Source: Rhyzopertha dominica (lineage: Eukaryota > Arthropoda > Insecta > Coleoptera > Bostrichidae). From it: a stretch of 64,000 nt of DNA. A program made the translations under genes and the position numbers. The notes beneath the pieces were generated by a model. That model made no database searches. It saw nothing but the letters and a program-made list of their open reading frames with translations, and was not told the DNA's origin. Every line of letters begins with the position of its first letter. The stretch's first letter is position 1. This document shows, in pieces, positions 12,886-24,698 of this stretch. The stretch spans positions 14,198,001-14,262,000 of the forward strand of contig QCXZ01000001.1 in the NCBI GenBank assembly GCA_025024175.1, written 5' to 3'.

Positions 12886-13248
12886 CAGGGATTCTATAAA
12901 TGATTCATGCATACAGGATGCTTACGGAAATTATCGATTAGATCAATTTGCCGCCTTTCAGCAAAGTGACGTATACTTGTCATCTATCGATTTTTGAATT
13001 GTTAGATATACTTTAATATGAGAAAACGCCTGGAAGGGTGTATTTTCAACCTATTGTTTTTTTTTTGGGATAATTAACTTTAAGGTTGCAGAAAGCTCAC
13101 ATTTCAGAGCTGTAGTGTGACATTCATCTGCAACCTTCAACTACTATCGCCGTACATATTGTAGCTTGGCAGTAGTTACGAAAAGGCGGCACAAAGAATT
13201 CAGAAATCAACGCCGCCCGCGTTGCATGAATCATTTATAGAAACCCTG
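12886..13248. mobile_element. MITE with 27-bp terminal inverted repeats
   Basis: The left end reads CAGGGATTCTATAAATGATT and the right end is its inverse with one change (CAGGGTTTCTATAAATGATT). The match extends to about 27 bp, and a second inverted block (TTGCCGCCTTTC against GAAAAGGCGGCA) lies further in. TA precedes the left end, and the right flank reads TC, so a TA target duplication with one mutation is likely. This points to a Tc1/mariner-related non-autonomous element. An internal AAGGTTGCAGA/TCTGCAACCTT pair at about 13081-13135 adds another hairpin. There is no coding capacity. Confidence 0.75.
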
Positions 13249-13929
13249 TCCAAAATGCAGAAACGGTAGATTAATATATTTTATTACTTTCGCTTTAGCC
13301 AGAAGTCTTACCTATCTACTTACTAATTTTTTTAAATAAAACTACACGTTTATTTAAGCACTTTTTGATCGACAATGAAAAGAAGTGAGGAATTGAACGC
13401 AAGGAAGGTACTTTTGCAAAATTGATATTTCGAGCCAAAAACATTCAAAGTATTTATTGCAAAATATATTTGTTATTATAAGGCATAAGAAAAGCACTTG
13501 TAGCGTTTGATAGTTTATCCTGCAGCTCTACCTGTTCACAATATTTTAAAACAATTACAATTATATACATAAGGTATTATGCATAAAAAATAGAAAAAGT
13601 TGTATACGCAAAGTCAGTGTATCTTAAAGAACAATAATAACAAATTGCACTGTAACCTGATCTAAAAATAATAATAATAGCAGACAGCTCATAGGTACTA
13701 AATGTCGCTAAGAAAAAGATTTATCGAAAGTGGAACTCCAACCAATGAAGATATCAGTATGAATGTTTTATTAACAGTTCATGAAAACCGGCAGGTATTT
13801 ACAACGCATCAGGGACAAATTCATAAAATCTCCATAAAAGCAAGTATTTAAGTCTTTTTTATGTAACAAACCTTTTCTGAATGGTCCAGTCAACAAACAA
13901 TATTGTCGTCACTGGAAAAAAATCCTTAA

Positions 13930-14116
13930 TGTACAGCCGTGGACTTTGAAAATGAAACGATCTAGGAAAGTTCTGAACCTGAGATATTTTTTTTATTTTC
14001 TAGTAACACAACTATTAACCGAACAAATATAGCTGCCTCGTAAAAGCCCATCATCTGATGAAGATTACCTAAGTTTCTCTCCTAGGTCGTTTCATTTTCA
14101 AAGTCTACAATGGTAC
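13930..14116. mobile_element. Small inverted-repeat element
   Basis: The arms, roughly 13931-13970 and 14073-14116, share ACTTTGAAAATGAAACGA and CTAGGA in inverted orientation, about 30 well-matched bases in all, with weaker pairing outwards (TGTAC). The 100-bp centre is not repeated elsewhere in the window. The class is unknown and there is no coding capacity. Confidence 0.6.
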
Positions 14117-16261
14117 AAGGAGGTCCATACACAGCATTTTCAAAAAGTAATTACGTGAGTTGTGATTGTAGGAAAGAACACAAGTCCATTTTCGTAAAAG
14201 CAATTTCAATAGTGACAATTACTTATATATATTAAGGAACGAGGTCATGACTTGACTTATACCCGTATAATAGCTCTCTGCATGGGCTAAATGCATTTAT
14301 ATCACTGACGTACTGTAAAATATATCACTGACGTGCTATAAAATGATGCACAACACTATCAAGCGTAAAAAACGAATTAGTTTTGGAATTGCGCACTAAC
14401 TAATAGCCTACTAACTCTGTATATAACTGCTGAGTAAGCAATTCCGCGGATAGTGTCCCCGTATTTTGGTTTAATGACAAGAAGTGACATCAGGAACTCC
14501 ATTTCCCTTATACCAAACATTGTTACAAGAAATAAAATGTGATAAATGAAAACGTACCTAATGAAAAAAAAGCTATTAGCCATTAAATTTTTGCCTGGAT
14601 GTTTCTGAACGAGCTTGTTCCTACACCCATCAAAACCCAACATTTTAGTGGTACGTTGAGCGTTGAAAAAACGTTCATAAAAGTCGAATAAATTGAGGGT
14701 TATGTATAATTCCGATGTTATCGGGGACGCTAACATCGTAATAATAAAAGCAGTAATAAACGCTGTGCAGCGCCGCTTCGTGTACACATTACACATACGC
14801 CGACGGGGTGGACATAAAATTGCGGCAGAGGACACAGCTTGTGGTTTTGCATTTTATGTGCTCTTGCGTTTATTGTCTGCCGTTTATTGTACAGTAAGGT
14901 CGAAGGTTGCACTATAATCACAGTTTCATATTAGCACGTTCAATCTTCGGTTTGGTTAATGCAGCATGCGATTTTTTTTGCATCAGCACAACTTCTAGGA
15001 AATTTCGAACTGTTTACACCTCAGCTTTGCACTGCAGCAAAAATAATTTAATCTGCACTATTTTACATTACTTCTCAAACTTGGAGTTAACTATTAATAT
15101 CGCTGCTTCAGAATTTCTCAAAATACTTGAGCAATTATATTAATTGGGATGCAATTCAGGTCTAAGCAATCAGAAGTGCACAACTAATAGATTGAGCGTT
15201 TAATAACCAAGTTCAATCAAACGTGTACCGGCAATGATCATTTACGGTTCTGCTTCATTATGTACGACTGGCTTTGTGTCGTATGCAAATCCAACATGTA
15301 CTCTCATGTACTAAACTGCATTTGAACTCTAGCATCTGTTCAGCGGTAAAATATAGATTATATAACTAGAAGTCGGTACATACAAATAGCAATCATTTTT
15401 AATATGTTCACCAATTTTTACCGCAACTAGTTTAAGTATCTGTAAATCATACGTATCTAAAAGTGTCATACTATTTATTGATACAGTGAGCAAAGAACCT
15501 GCTATTTTATCCTTGATTAGTGCAAGAATGGCTGCAGTCTAATTTGCTAACTTGTTTATTAAAATGAAACTCAACAAAATTTTAGGCACTTTTGTAAAAA
15601 GAACATTCGTAATGCATGATGGTACAACAGTAAAAAAACCGATTTGTATACTTACTTATTGCATATTAAAAATTTACATGTTACAGAAATAGATACAGTC
15701 ATTAACAAGACTACTAATTTCTGTTTTACAAGCAGCTGATAGCGTTTTTCCAACAATTTCCATATATTATGGGTATGACAACAAAAAAATCTTGAAAACA
15801 TATCATAATTACTATTATTTTTTGTTTGGTATGTTAATGTGAAAGAAGATAACCCTTTGGTGAACAAACGAGCCATCGACTTTTCAAAATGCAAACACTG
15901 AAATAATTGACCACGCTTGTCTTATTTTTCCCGTGAGTTCTTCCGTTGCTGTATAGCTTCACAGCGCCTTCATAAAGTTAATGTTTCAAGTTTCAACTGA
16001 TAGCAAACCTTTCAATAGGTCTTAACTAGGCAACATTTGTGACATTTTTTGCCCGTGGAATAAATATAATGATAATAGCTGCCTCAGACATAGACTACCA
16101 AAATATTGTGCGCATAATGTGGCGTTATCACATCTCAATAAAGTATTATTCTTGTATTATTCTCGACTTGACAATCCCTCCATGGTAATAAGATTTCGGT
16201 TCCTAAGTCTCGTATTGACCCAAACAACTTTTTCTCCAGGTAGGGTCACTAGGGTCAAAAT
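14117..16261. other. No gene recognised
   Basis: This is A+T-rich unique-looking DNA. One 152-codon frame on the minus strand (14377-14835) is listed separately. Near 14300-14345 a short phrase (ATATCACTGACGT) is repeated twice within 35 bp. Nothing else was identified. Confidence 0.4.
14377..14835 (-). CDS. Unrecognised 152-codon ORF with hydrophobic segments
   Basis: This is the second-longest open frame of the window. I do not recognise it. A cysteine- and arginine-rich start is followed by hydrophobic segments near residues 25-40 and 85-105 that could be membrane-spanning, and by a further hydrophobic stretch near 115-145. There is no catalytic or binding motif and no supporting neighbour. 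A chance frame is the likeliest explanation. Confidence 0.12.
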   Translation of the reverse strand: MSSAAILCPPRRRMCNVYTKRRCTAFITAFIITMLASPITSELYITLNLFDFYERFFNAQRTTKMLGFDGCRNKLVQKHPGKNLMANSFFFIRYVFIYHILFLVTMFGIREMEFLMSLLVIKPKYGDTIRGIAYSAVIYRVSRLLVSAQFQN

Positions 16262-16805
16262 TCCATTGATATTTTTCTTCACTGGTGTTGCTGAATGTAA
16301 CGTTTGATGCTGTATATGATGATGCACGTCAAATTTTGATCAAGGCTATGAAGGCTTATAGACGGACAAGCACCATATACTTCAAGGCGCAAAATTTGGA
16401 TTTTCTTCATGGGTGTCGTTGAACGCGATTTTTGATTCATGAGGATGATGGTATCTGTCACATTTGGATGAAGACTATGACTTGACGATTTCGCTTCATC
16501 ATTGTCGTGGAACGTGATCTTTGATGTCGAGTATGATGGTACATGTCAAATTTGGATGAAGATTGACGGACATGCACCACGGTACCTAAATATGAAAAAA
16601 AAATCGATGTCGTAACTAAAGGTGAAAAAAAAATTCGATTTTGCTTCGTTAATGTCGTTGAACGTAATTTTTTATGCTGAATATATGGTACATGACAAAT
16701 TAGGATGAAGACTATGACGAGCATGTACCATGCTACCTAAAGATACAAAAATCGATTATGCTTTCATGGATATCGTTACACGTGCACCGTGGTACCTAAT
16801 GTATG
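16262..16805. repeat. Tandem array of a ~120-bp repeat (array 1)
   Basis: There are about four diverged units. Each contains a CGATTTTGCTTCATGGGTGTC-like block, a GTTGAACGTGATTTTTGATG block, a GATGGTACATGTCAAATTTG block, a GATGAAGACTATGACGGACA block and a CATGCACCATGGTACCTAAA block. The same unit forms a second array at 19005-19440. Unit divergence is high, so the array is old. Blocks like this are common inside non-autonomous Helitrons and other insect repeats, but I found no diagnostic ends. Confidence 0.8.
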
Positions 16806-19004
16806 ATTTAAATACTGATCTGTGACCGGTTGGTTGTGCTGGTAGCACATCCGTATATATGGTTTTTGATTAGATTTTTTATAGTCACCAATGGGTTACT
16901 CGCACTAATTTTATTTTTGGATAAATCTGGCAAAATTCAATGGTCATTATTAAGTTTATTTCACACACGAAAAGTTAGCACTTGCAAAAAAATTGCAAAT
17001 GCATAAAATTATTAATTAAAAATTGCATTTGGCCCTTTAAATTTCACGTGTCATCAAAACGATGTCCACGTCACGAGTATCGAGTCTGTTATGCGCATAC
17101 TCGGCGCCCGCAAAAGGGAAACAAACGTATAAACGCTGGAACAGCGAGTGACGAGTGGCAATGATCTCTAAAAGAAGAGGGCCGCGCGCAGTTTTCTTTA
17201 ACTTGTTTATTTTGATAATTCTGACGTCACAGCGCTTCAGTGATCGTTTTGGCGCGCAGATAATGGGTTCGAATTTTAACACGAAATAAATAGCGTATTA
17301 ACAAAGACAATTCAAAAATACTTTGCACACGTAATTATATGACCTTAATGATCAAATTAAGCACATAAAATTCTTTAGTGCAAATAGCCCATTTGAGATT
17401 GCTTTGATACTAACGACCAAACATCAATATTAATAGCAATTGTTTTTCAGGGTAACTGTACAATTTTTTTAGTTGACATACATTAAATTATTAAATAATT
17501 TAAGGGAAGTAACAGTGTGGTTACCCAATATATCGTTTATTATCCTACATTAATGGATAAGTTGTTTGTTGCTACCCTTAATTCGCTATACAAACTTCGC
17601 TTTTTAAAAAAAGTTCTTGTTATTTTGCTAGCATATTACTTNAACCGTATTTCTAAATAGATTACATTCTTTTGTAAAACACACGTTCACATAATTGTCA
17701 ATTCTGTAACTCTTAAACACGAAGATACGGTTATTATTTTGATAATTTGCTAAGAATAATTACGTTACTTATTGCTATTTACAATCTTAATGTCTGGAAT
17801 ATATCGAATCTTTCCGATTACAAACCAAATCGAACGCTGTTGTACAGAGGCATTTGAAGGTCATAAATACCAGAAGCATAATACTTCACACAACTAAACG
17901 TATTCATTTCGAACAGTGTGTGTATGCTGCGTGGATTCCATTCACCATGGTGGGAAGAACTACTCCCCGTATAAGTCAAATTGGGTGGGATGTAACGTTC
18001 GCGGATGCTGAGTAACGTTAAGTGTGTTGCTATGTATTTGTTTGGTATCGAATGAAAGTAGGTTAAATAACTTCGCACGCTACTGAGAACTGATGAAACC
18101 CGGGAAACTACTGGCAGCAAACGGTGGAAAAACAACCAGACAAAACAACCAAAAAACGCTGGCATATGAACGCTTAGAATGTAAGCAATTTGCACAGCGA
18201 AATTAACGCCACATGAGCTGCCAGTGAGCACGAACACGCTTGCAGCAATCAAAGCATCGCTGCAGCCGCAAATGGGTTAATGACTTAACATTGCAGCTAA
18301 ATGGCAAAACAAACGGTGAAATGAGAAAGCCGCCAGTTAGTAAAATGGAAATAATACGAAGCGCGCGGTCCATCTGAAGTAAAGAAAACGGGTATTTGTC
18401 ATATGTTCTCCCAACACTTCGACGACATAGGCTGACAAACTGTTTTGTTATTTAAATTTTGATTTACACATGTACGTTTTCGTCACTGCTGCGTAACCGC
18501 GAATTTTAATAATTCCAAGGTGAATGGATAGGTTTGTCAGCGGAACAAATTAGAGACTTGTATTGTGAATTTAAGCGCCGCATCTGGCATACATTTTAAT
18601 GTCTTTTTACTTCTTTTAGAGCGGATACAAGACTTCCTCCGTGTCGATTTAAATTAACAGATTTAATAACTTCATTCGATGGACGAAGTAACTATTTTGT
18701 ATTTAATTTCCTACTGCAGATAAGAAACTGTGGAGCGGAACCCGCTGCACTGGTTTTAACCAAATGCATTGAGAGAGGTCTCCTCAGTTTTGCAGTAATG
18801 GCCTAACTAGCTATTACCTGTTTGAAGAAGGACGAATAAGAGTAAAATAATTTATCCAGAGGATTTATCGAGATCCTGGTTCATGCAAATGTCGACAAAA
18901 TGGTTAATACCTGCGGTGGCAAATAAAACAAAATTAACCACCATGATCTGCTCTTGGTTGGTTGATATCTTAGCTCCTAAGCATCGGGTGCATAGCATGA
19001 TTAC
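16806..19004. other. No gene recognised between the two arrays
   Basis: The sequence just after array 1 (about 16806-16930) weakly resembles that after array 2 (19440-19510), so both may be copies of one larger element. The rest is A+T-rich, with a G+C-richer patch near 17950-18400 that holds one unassigned frame. Confidence 0.4.
17818..18252 (-). CDS. Unrecognised 144-codon ORF with hydrophobic N-terminus
   Basis: I do not recognise this frame. Its first 60 residues are strongly hydrophobic with two or three possible membrane segments; the remainder is polar and serine-rich. The underlying DNA is somewhat richer in G+C than its neighbours. No homologue comes to mind, and splice sites do not clearly frame it as an exon. 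Confidence 0.13.
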   Translation of the reverse strand: MIAASVFVLTGSSCGVNFAVQIAYILSVHMPAFFGCFVWLFFHRLLPVVSRVSSVLSSVRSYLTYFHSIPNKYIATHLTLLSIRERYIPPNLTYTGSSSSHHGEWNPRSIHTLFEMNTFSCVKYYASGIYDLQMPLYNSVRFGL

Positions 19005-19440
19005 GACCCAAAGACACAAAAAATGGATTTTGCTTCATGAGTACCGTTGAACGTGATTTTTGATGCTTAAAATGATGGTACAACTCAAATTTGGGTTAAG
19101 ACTATGACGAACACATACCATGACACCTAAAAGTACAAAAATTCGAGTTTGCTTGGAAGTGTCGTTGAACATAATTTTTGACACAGAGTATGATGAAACA
19201 TGTCACATTTGGATTAAGACTATGACGGACATGCAATATGGTACCTAAAGGTGTCGTTGAATATATATTTTTTTCTGCTAAGAATGAGGGTCCCTATCAC
19301 ATTTGGATTAACCTAGAGGTGAAAATGGTTGATTTTGCTTCATGGGTTTCGTTGTAGGTGATTTTGGATGCTATATTGGTGCATGTCAAATATGGATTAA
19401 GGATATGAAGGATGGGCACCACTGTATCTAAAGTGTGATA
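19005..19440. repeat. Tandem array of the ~120-bp repeat (array 2)
   Basis: There are three to four units of the repeat seen at 16262-16805 in the same orientation. Recognisable blocks include GGATTTTGCTTCATG, GTTGAACGTGATTTTTGATG, GATTAAGACTATGACGGACA and GGTACCTAAAGG. The third unit has lost its central part. Confidence 0.8.
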
Positions 19441-20189
19441 TCAAAAACCGACCCGTTGCCCCATGTATTGATTAATTTTTATAGGTACTTACACTAGTCT
19501 GGCAATATAAGGATCGTAGCATATAAAAGAATTTAATTTCTCCTGCGTCATGCATGCAAAACAAAAACTGTCGGCCTATAATATAAAGGTGATTCTAATG
19601 CTAGATAAGAATATTTCATGCTACTTAATGACGAAACTCAAAATGGTGACTAAAATTCTCAACAGGCGTGATACTGATCAACAAAGAACTACATATTTCT
19701 AACGAACCGTCACAAAAGTCTTGTCAAGTTTCAAACAAGGGTTTTCATTCAAGTGTTAGTAGGAAAAAAGCAACCTTTCGAACATCTTAAAATAAAATAT
19801 AATATCTTTTTTACACTTACGTCGAAAATGACTACAAATCTGCATTTATTATAATATCCACTTATATGCCTTTATGCGGTATTTGCTATTTTGTACCCAT
19901 ACATTTACACGTTATAAAGAGTTTTTCAATATCATCAAACTGAGAGTAATTATACAGCTGTTATGGTGCGTTAGCCATGACATTTAAACTGAGAACGCTA
20001 CACGATTCACAAGTGCCAAGAAAGTGTTGAAATTTATTATCAAGATCAGCGATCTTTCAGCAAACTTTTAGTGCGCTTGTCCAATTTACGGTCTGTCTCT
20101 TCATTCTGCATAGTCAATAATTTGTGGTCTAATAACAAAATTTGAAGCTTCGGGGTCAGTAGTGTAGAGAAACAAACGGCTGTACATCA
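19441..20189. other. No gene recognised
   Basis: This is A+T-rich DNA downstream of array 2. It may contain the 5' terminal part of the mariner-like element that follows, but no inverted repeat was found to mark its end. Confidence 0.4.
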
Positions 20190-20690
20190 TCGAAACGCAA
20201 GATCAGTTGAAAATATCGCTATGGTCAGACACCAAAGCCAGTACAGTTTGCAGTACAGTCCACGCTGTGCATAAGAACATCGCCATTAACCTGGCGAATT
20301 CTACAATGGGACTTTGATCTTTACCCATACAATTTAACCTTATCTCAGGAGTTAAAAATCTCAATGACCACAGACAATGATGTGGTGCATTAAGCAAGTC
20401 TTTGAGCAATTAGGAGCTGCTCTTGCCTTTAGACAAAAAACAGACACATTTTTGATTGGCTCACTTTGTTAACAAGCAAATTTGTCAGATATGGAGATAT
20501 GAAAATCCATGCACGAGATTCATCAGAATGCATTCCGAAAATGTCAATGTTTAGTGTACATTTTGGGACGAGGAATCATCGGTCTGTATTTTCTTTAACT
20601 GGAGGAATTTGTCAGAGAAAATTTCTGTCCCGTGCTGCCTGCATCAGAACAAGATGCAGACAGTTGTTTCAGTTTATTAAGTCTCATGAG
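20190..20690 (+). pseudogene. IS630/mariner-type transposase fossil
   Basis: Fragments in three frames read in the correct order for the family that also provides the better-preserved element at 44123-45062: ENIAMVRH near the start, EQLGAALAFRQK, FVNKQ..RYENPC, and LGRGIIGLYF near 20565-20600. These correspond to the segment between the helix-turn-helix and the second catalytic Asp. Stops and frameshifts occur every 20-40 codons. The first catalytic Asp (in SDEAHF) has been lost, and the C-terminal third is missing. Confidence 0.7.
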
Positions 20691-22864
20691 CAACGTTAAC
20701 TGACTACTGCGACCTTATGGGGATAGCTAAAATCTCATAAAATTGATGCCCTAAAAACCATATCACTAGCACCATTTCTGAAATTGAGTCTGTTTTATGG
20801 ATCTCCATAATTTGATCAACACAGCAGGAACACTGCACAATCATTAGTTTTATTTTATTTTAGAAATCGAGCGCTGCAAACAAAAAAGGTTATAAGTAGG
20901 ATTAGTGTACCAAAAATTAATGCGCTGCCTTAAGTTTTTTCAGACCAATGAAACGTAAAAAATAGATTGATGTGTTGATGTATAGTAATCTTTGAAAGTT
21001 ATTAAATACTACTAATAAAACATGTCCAGCTAAAGCTAAAAATGCATTTATCAAAAGCCATACGAATACACCGCTTCTTAAGGTAAAGTGAAAGTCGAGC
21101 ATTTATTAGACATATAGGGTTATGTTTAGAAAAGCGGACTGAAGGATTTTTTGCCAGTTGTACAGCCGTTACGGAGAAGGAGTATCGGTTTTGTTTACGC
21201 ATTTTGCGCTTATGAGACCACTGTCAATATTTGCTATAAATGGAAACGCTTTTAGATAAGGGACCTAATCAGGAATGAGTAGGGGCTCTTTTGTGACTAT
21301 ACAGTGATATTAAAATACCCGCTCATATAATCAATTATTACGAGTTTTGTGCTATTGTTTGAACTGTGATGAAATAATAAATTATGCCTTTGTACGCGTC
21401 ACACTGAGTGGGCGCTCCATAAAAGTTTTCCTTAATCACGTCAATGAAATACAATTTAACATCAGGCGAAGGACTCGGGTAGCTTCTTACACGTTATAAT
21501 TTGACAAAGGCGCTTGTCACCTTCCTTTTAAAATGAGTCGCTGTAATAAAGATGTTAACACACCTACATACTTCAGTGCTAAATTTTAGTGAATTTAAAA
21601 TTCGTACGGACTCTCTAAACCAAACGAAGTGTTTACCGCTAATCTTAGATGACACGAGTATCTCGTTCTTTGGTCAATGACCTTCATCTAAAATGTCATA
21701 TTTGACTAATCAATTACTACTATAATTATATCTTAAACGCCAGGTTCGACACATAAGTATTCCAAACTGGGCAAGCGCCATAATTAACACAATGCTTAAT
21801 AATTAAAAGTGTTTTGAACTCGTTAAGGAATACCTCTCTTTTAACCATTAATGGCGTGCCGAGCTAACAAAAAAATACTGTAAAGGTTGCATTTAATTAA
21901 GCTAATAAAGAAGAAACGCCGGATGTGGCGGTCGCAACAATAAGGTGTAGATGTATAGCTTGAAAAAGCTCCCGCCACACATAATTTCAAACTGACTTTT
22001 TTCGACCTAGATAAATTCGTCACGTAGTTCTAACCTTCGCGCACTCTCGGGATGGAAGTTCGCACATTTCATGTTCCGAAAAATGAATACAGGCACAGAG
22101 TCAGAAAATACGAGAGCTATTCTAACTATTCGTCGCCCCAACTATAATAATGTTTGCATACAACAGACAATTTCCTCGGGGTTCTCCCAATGGCGCTTGA
22201 TATACGACGGCGTTTAACAAAATTAGATTGGTCTTTGTTGTAGTAAATCGTTCGCATGACTTCAGAGGTAAATACAACGCCAACTAAACGCGTAATTACG
22301 AGGTAATGGCATACAACTTCCCTAATCGATAACTAACTCACTCGTAAGTGGCGAATGGAAGATTAGCTGGGACTGTTAACACAGAACGCAATGCAGTATT
22401 TATTTCCATTCAAAAAAAGTCGGCAAAGTGTAATATAGGTTTGAGAATGAGGCATCAAAAGAAAGCATTCGTGTTGACATCTATACCATATAGTACAAAC
22501 AATCCGTGTTACGAAATAATTTTGGTACCTGCTCGTCGGTGGTAGAATGTCAATCGTTGGAACGAAAATAAATATAAACATATTGAATATTATAAATGAT
22601 GCCAGAAAATACGTTTTGCATAACAAATATAATAATAATGAAAGTAGGAGCGAGAGAAAACGAGTTTTATAAACTAATTTAATAGCAACACTGAAAACAT
22701 ATCTACTTTATATAAAATAAATGCCTTACGCCTCTTTATGCTCAGTAGTGATATCAAACTTACGTTAAAAATTTAATGCCACCCTTCTAATTTTTTAAGT
22801 TAATTACAAGAAGTCACAAAATATGTTGATGAAACCAGCGCGCTCCCCGAATATATACATATCA
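20691..22864. other. No gene recognised
   Basis: There are only short frames (87 codons or less) without known motifs. No inverted repeats or arrays were found by eye. Confidence 0.4.
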
Positions 22865-23110
22865 TCGGGTCCGCTACGTCTAGGCTGGATTCGAGTAGTT
22901 GCTGGATAGCTAGTATGGAAATGGAACGGGAAGGTTACATGGTATACACCCATCGTGTGAATCCTTTTTTATGGTATGTCTGTGTTATTAGTCTAATTTA
23001 AGAATAACTTGCTTTTGATATTTCGTAGCCTTACATTAATTTCTTATTTCTTGGCCTTTTCCAGTGTTTGCCATCTATAGTACAATCTTTCTGTTTTTAG
23101 CTTGTCTCCG
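22865..23110 (-). mobile_element. Retroposon, diverged second copy of the 5305-5667 family
   Basis: Shared blocks with 5305-5667 occur in the same order and orientation: GTCTAGGCTGGATTCGAG, GAACGGGAAGGTTACAT, CATTAATTTCTTATTTCTTG, and TCTTTCTGTTTTTAGCTTGTC followed by TCCGG. Identity is low but collinear over about 240 bp. I could not identify a target duplication. The GGATTCGAG block resembles a pol III B box, but it lies in the orientation opposite to that implied by the tail of the first copy, so I do not rely on it. Confidence 0.5.
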
Positions 23111-24015
23111 GTTAGATTTCATTTAGTAAGTGATTCATCTGTCTTCGCTACGCTGCTTGTGCCCAGAATATTTTATCAAGTATGTGTCTATTATTATGAC
23201 ATTTGTTGTTGATCTTTGTTCTTCGTCATTCACCGCTTTAGAAACTTGGAATGTTTTCTGGGTATTATTGTGTAAAAAGCTTTACTGTTTCCACTATTTC
23301 GGTCAAATGTATGCTTAAAAATAAAGTACAAATTCTGCAAAAAAACACATGTTGATCCTAAAGAAGCGCCTATAGACCGAAGTGATGCTCTCAGGAAGAA
23401 AATAGGGACAATATAAAATAAGAAAAGTATCACTGTAAACTACCATAATCAAAGGCGAACTAATAAGAAGTTCAATAATATTTAAAATAAAACAACTGAA
23501 TCAACTGAAGGCGACTTAATATTTGTAACGCTATTCTCCTCTAGTGTGATTAAAACACTGAACTGTACCAATTTTGACAATTTTCAACGCTAAACTAGAG
23601 ATGCATAAAGCTTCACCATGGATTTCACAACTGTTAATTTCAGAACAAAAACTATTTAAGTAGTAACTTCGCATTATCATTTGGTATTTCTAAATTTTTT
23701 GATGTAGTAAAGTATGATTGTGGCTGGACTAGGGTAACCTTAAGCTATAAAGCGCCGCCAAAATCTGCAGATATCAAGAAGAATATGATTGACCCCGACT
23801 AGTTCTTTTTTTAATAAACAGAAAACCAGATGACGCTTTGTAGGCAAAGATACAAGGATGGGAATAAAAGTAATTGCGATAAAGTTACTGCAAAAGCGTT
23901 TAAGTAATTTAATGTAATGTCTATGTATGAGGGTCAGTAGAAAAGAAAACTACTTAGCCAACTGTCATGGTAAAAGCTGAATTTGTCAAGTGCCAGTTTT
24001 GGTTTTGTGATCAAA
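23111..24015. other. No gene recognised
   Basis: A+T-rich DNA with only chance-length frames; no repeats seen. Confidence 0.4.
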
Positions 24016-24695
24016 AATGAGTAATCTGAAACTGGAGCTCTGCAGCACCATAAACAGAACTATCAGCCAAAATTTCCCAGAAAAAATAGTTGCCGTATAT
24101 GGAAATGATGCATCATCGCACTATGTGATAAAGTTTTGCTCTAAACAGTTCTGATGGGAACGCGAAGACATCAAAGATACCTGCAACAGCAACAAATGCT
24201 GAAATTATCCAAAAGTCTTAGTCTTTTCAGATCTTCGTGAGAAGGTCTCCATTAGGTATAGTACTAGGAATATCTGAACCCATTGTGGTAACCGTTCTTC
24301 ATGACTATTAGTAAGGTGCGAATGAGGTGTGAAGACCTAAACAAGAAACGCGCAGGCTGCAAATTTCTCCAACTCCCTTGGAGATTCGGATACGAATTCT
24401 GATTTCTTGGAACAACTTGGGTACATCACTGGGACCGCAAACCAAAGTCAAAATCCAAGCAGTGGGTTCACATAGGGTGTCTCCGCCACCAAAAAAGGCA
24501 TGCGCGCAACAATCTGCTGAAAAACTGATGGCAATTATTTTTGGGTATGAAGGAAATATCTCTCATCGAATGCTAAATGGGTTCACCATAAACGTCTTTC
24601 TAATTAAGAAGTGTCGCTGTTGCACGACAGCAGCAGTGACGACAGTAGATGACGTCTTTGCAAATAAGGAAGAATTATATTTGGTCAAATATTAA
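24016..24695 (+). pseudogene. Mos1-type mariner transposase fossil
   Basis: The start at 24016 reads MSNLKLE, followed by VAVYGNDAS and then EIIQKV and LREKVSIR. These correspond to the paired-like DNA-binding domain and linker of mauritiana/cecropia-type mariners. After frameshifts, 24425-24560 reads WVHHWD, SKQWVHIGC, PPPKKA and LMAIIFG, matching the region after the first catalytic Asp (GDETWVHHYDPETK, SxQW, PxPKK). The frame then ends where an element with long inverted repeats begins (24699), and the part carrying the HDNARPH and YSPDLAP motifs is absent. Intact mariners encode about 345 residues. It is inactive. Confidence 0.8.
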
Positions 24696-24698
24696 AAA

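Noticed and set aside
17055..17075. ATGTCCACGTCACGAG resembles the right end of the short-TIR family
   Set aside because: None of the internal blocks of the family is found on either side.
17267..17280. GGGTTCGAATTTT resembles a tRNA T-arm or pol III B box
   Set aside because: No cloverleaf can be folded around it and no A box lies at the expected distance.
18104..18135. CTGATGAAACCCGGGAAAC as a hammerhead-like string
   Set aside because: No room for a stem II between the two core elements and no stem I pairing.
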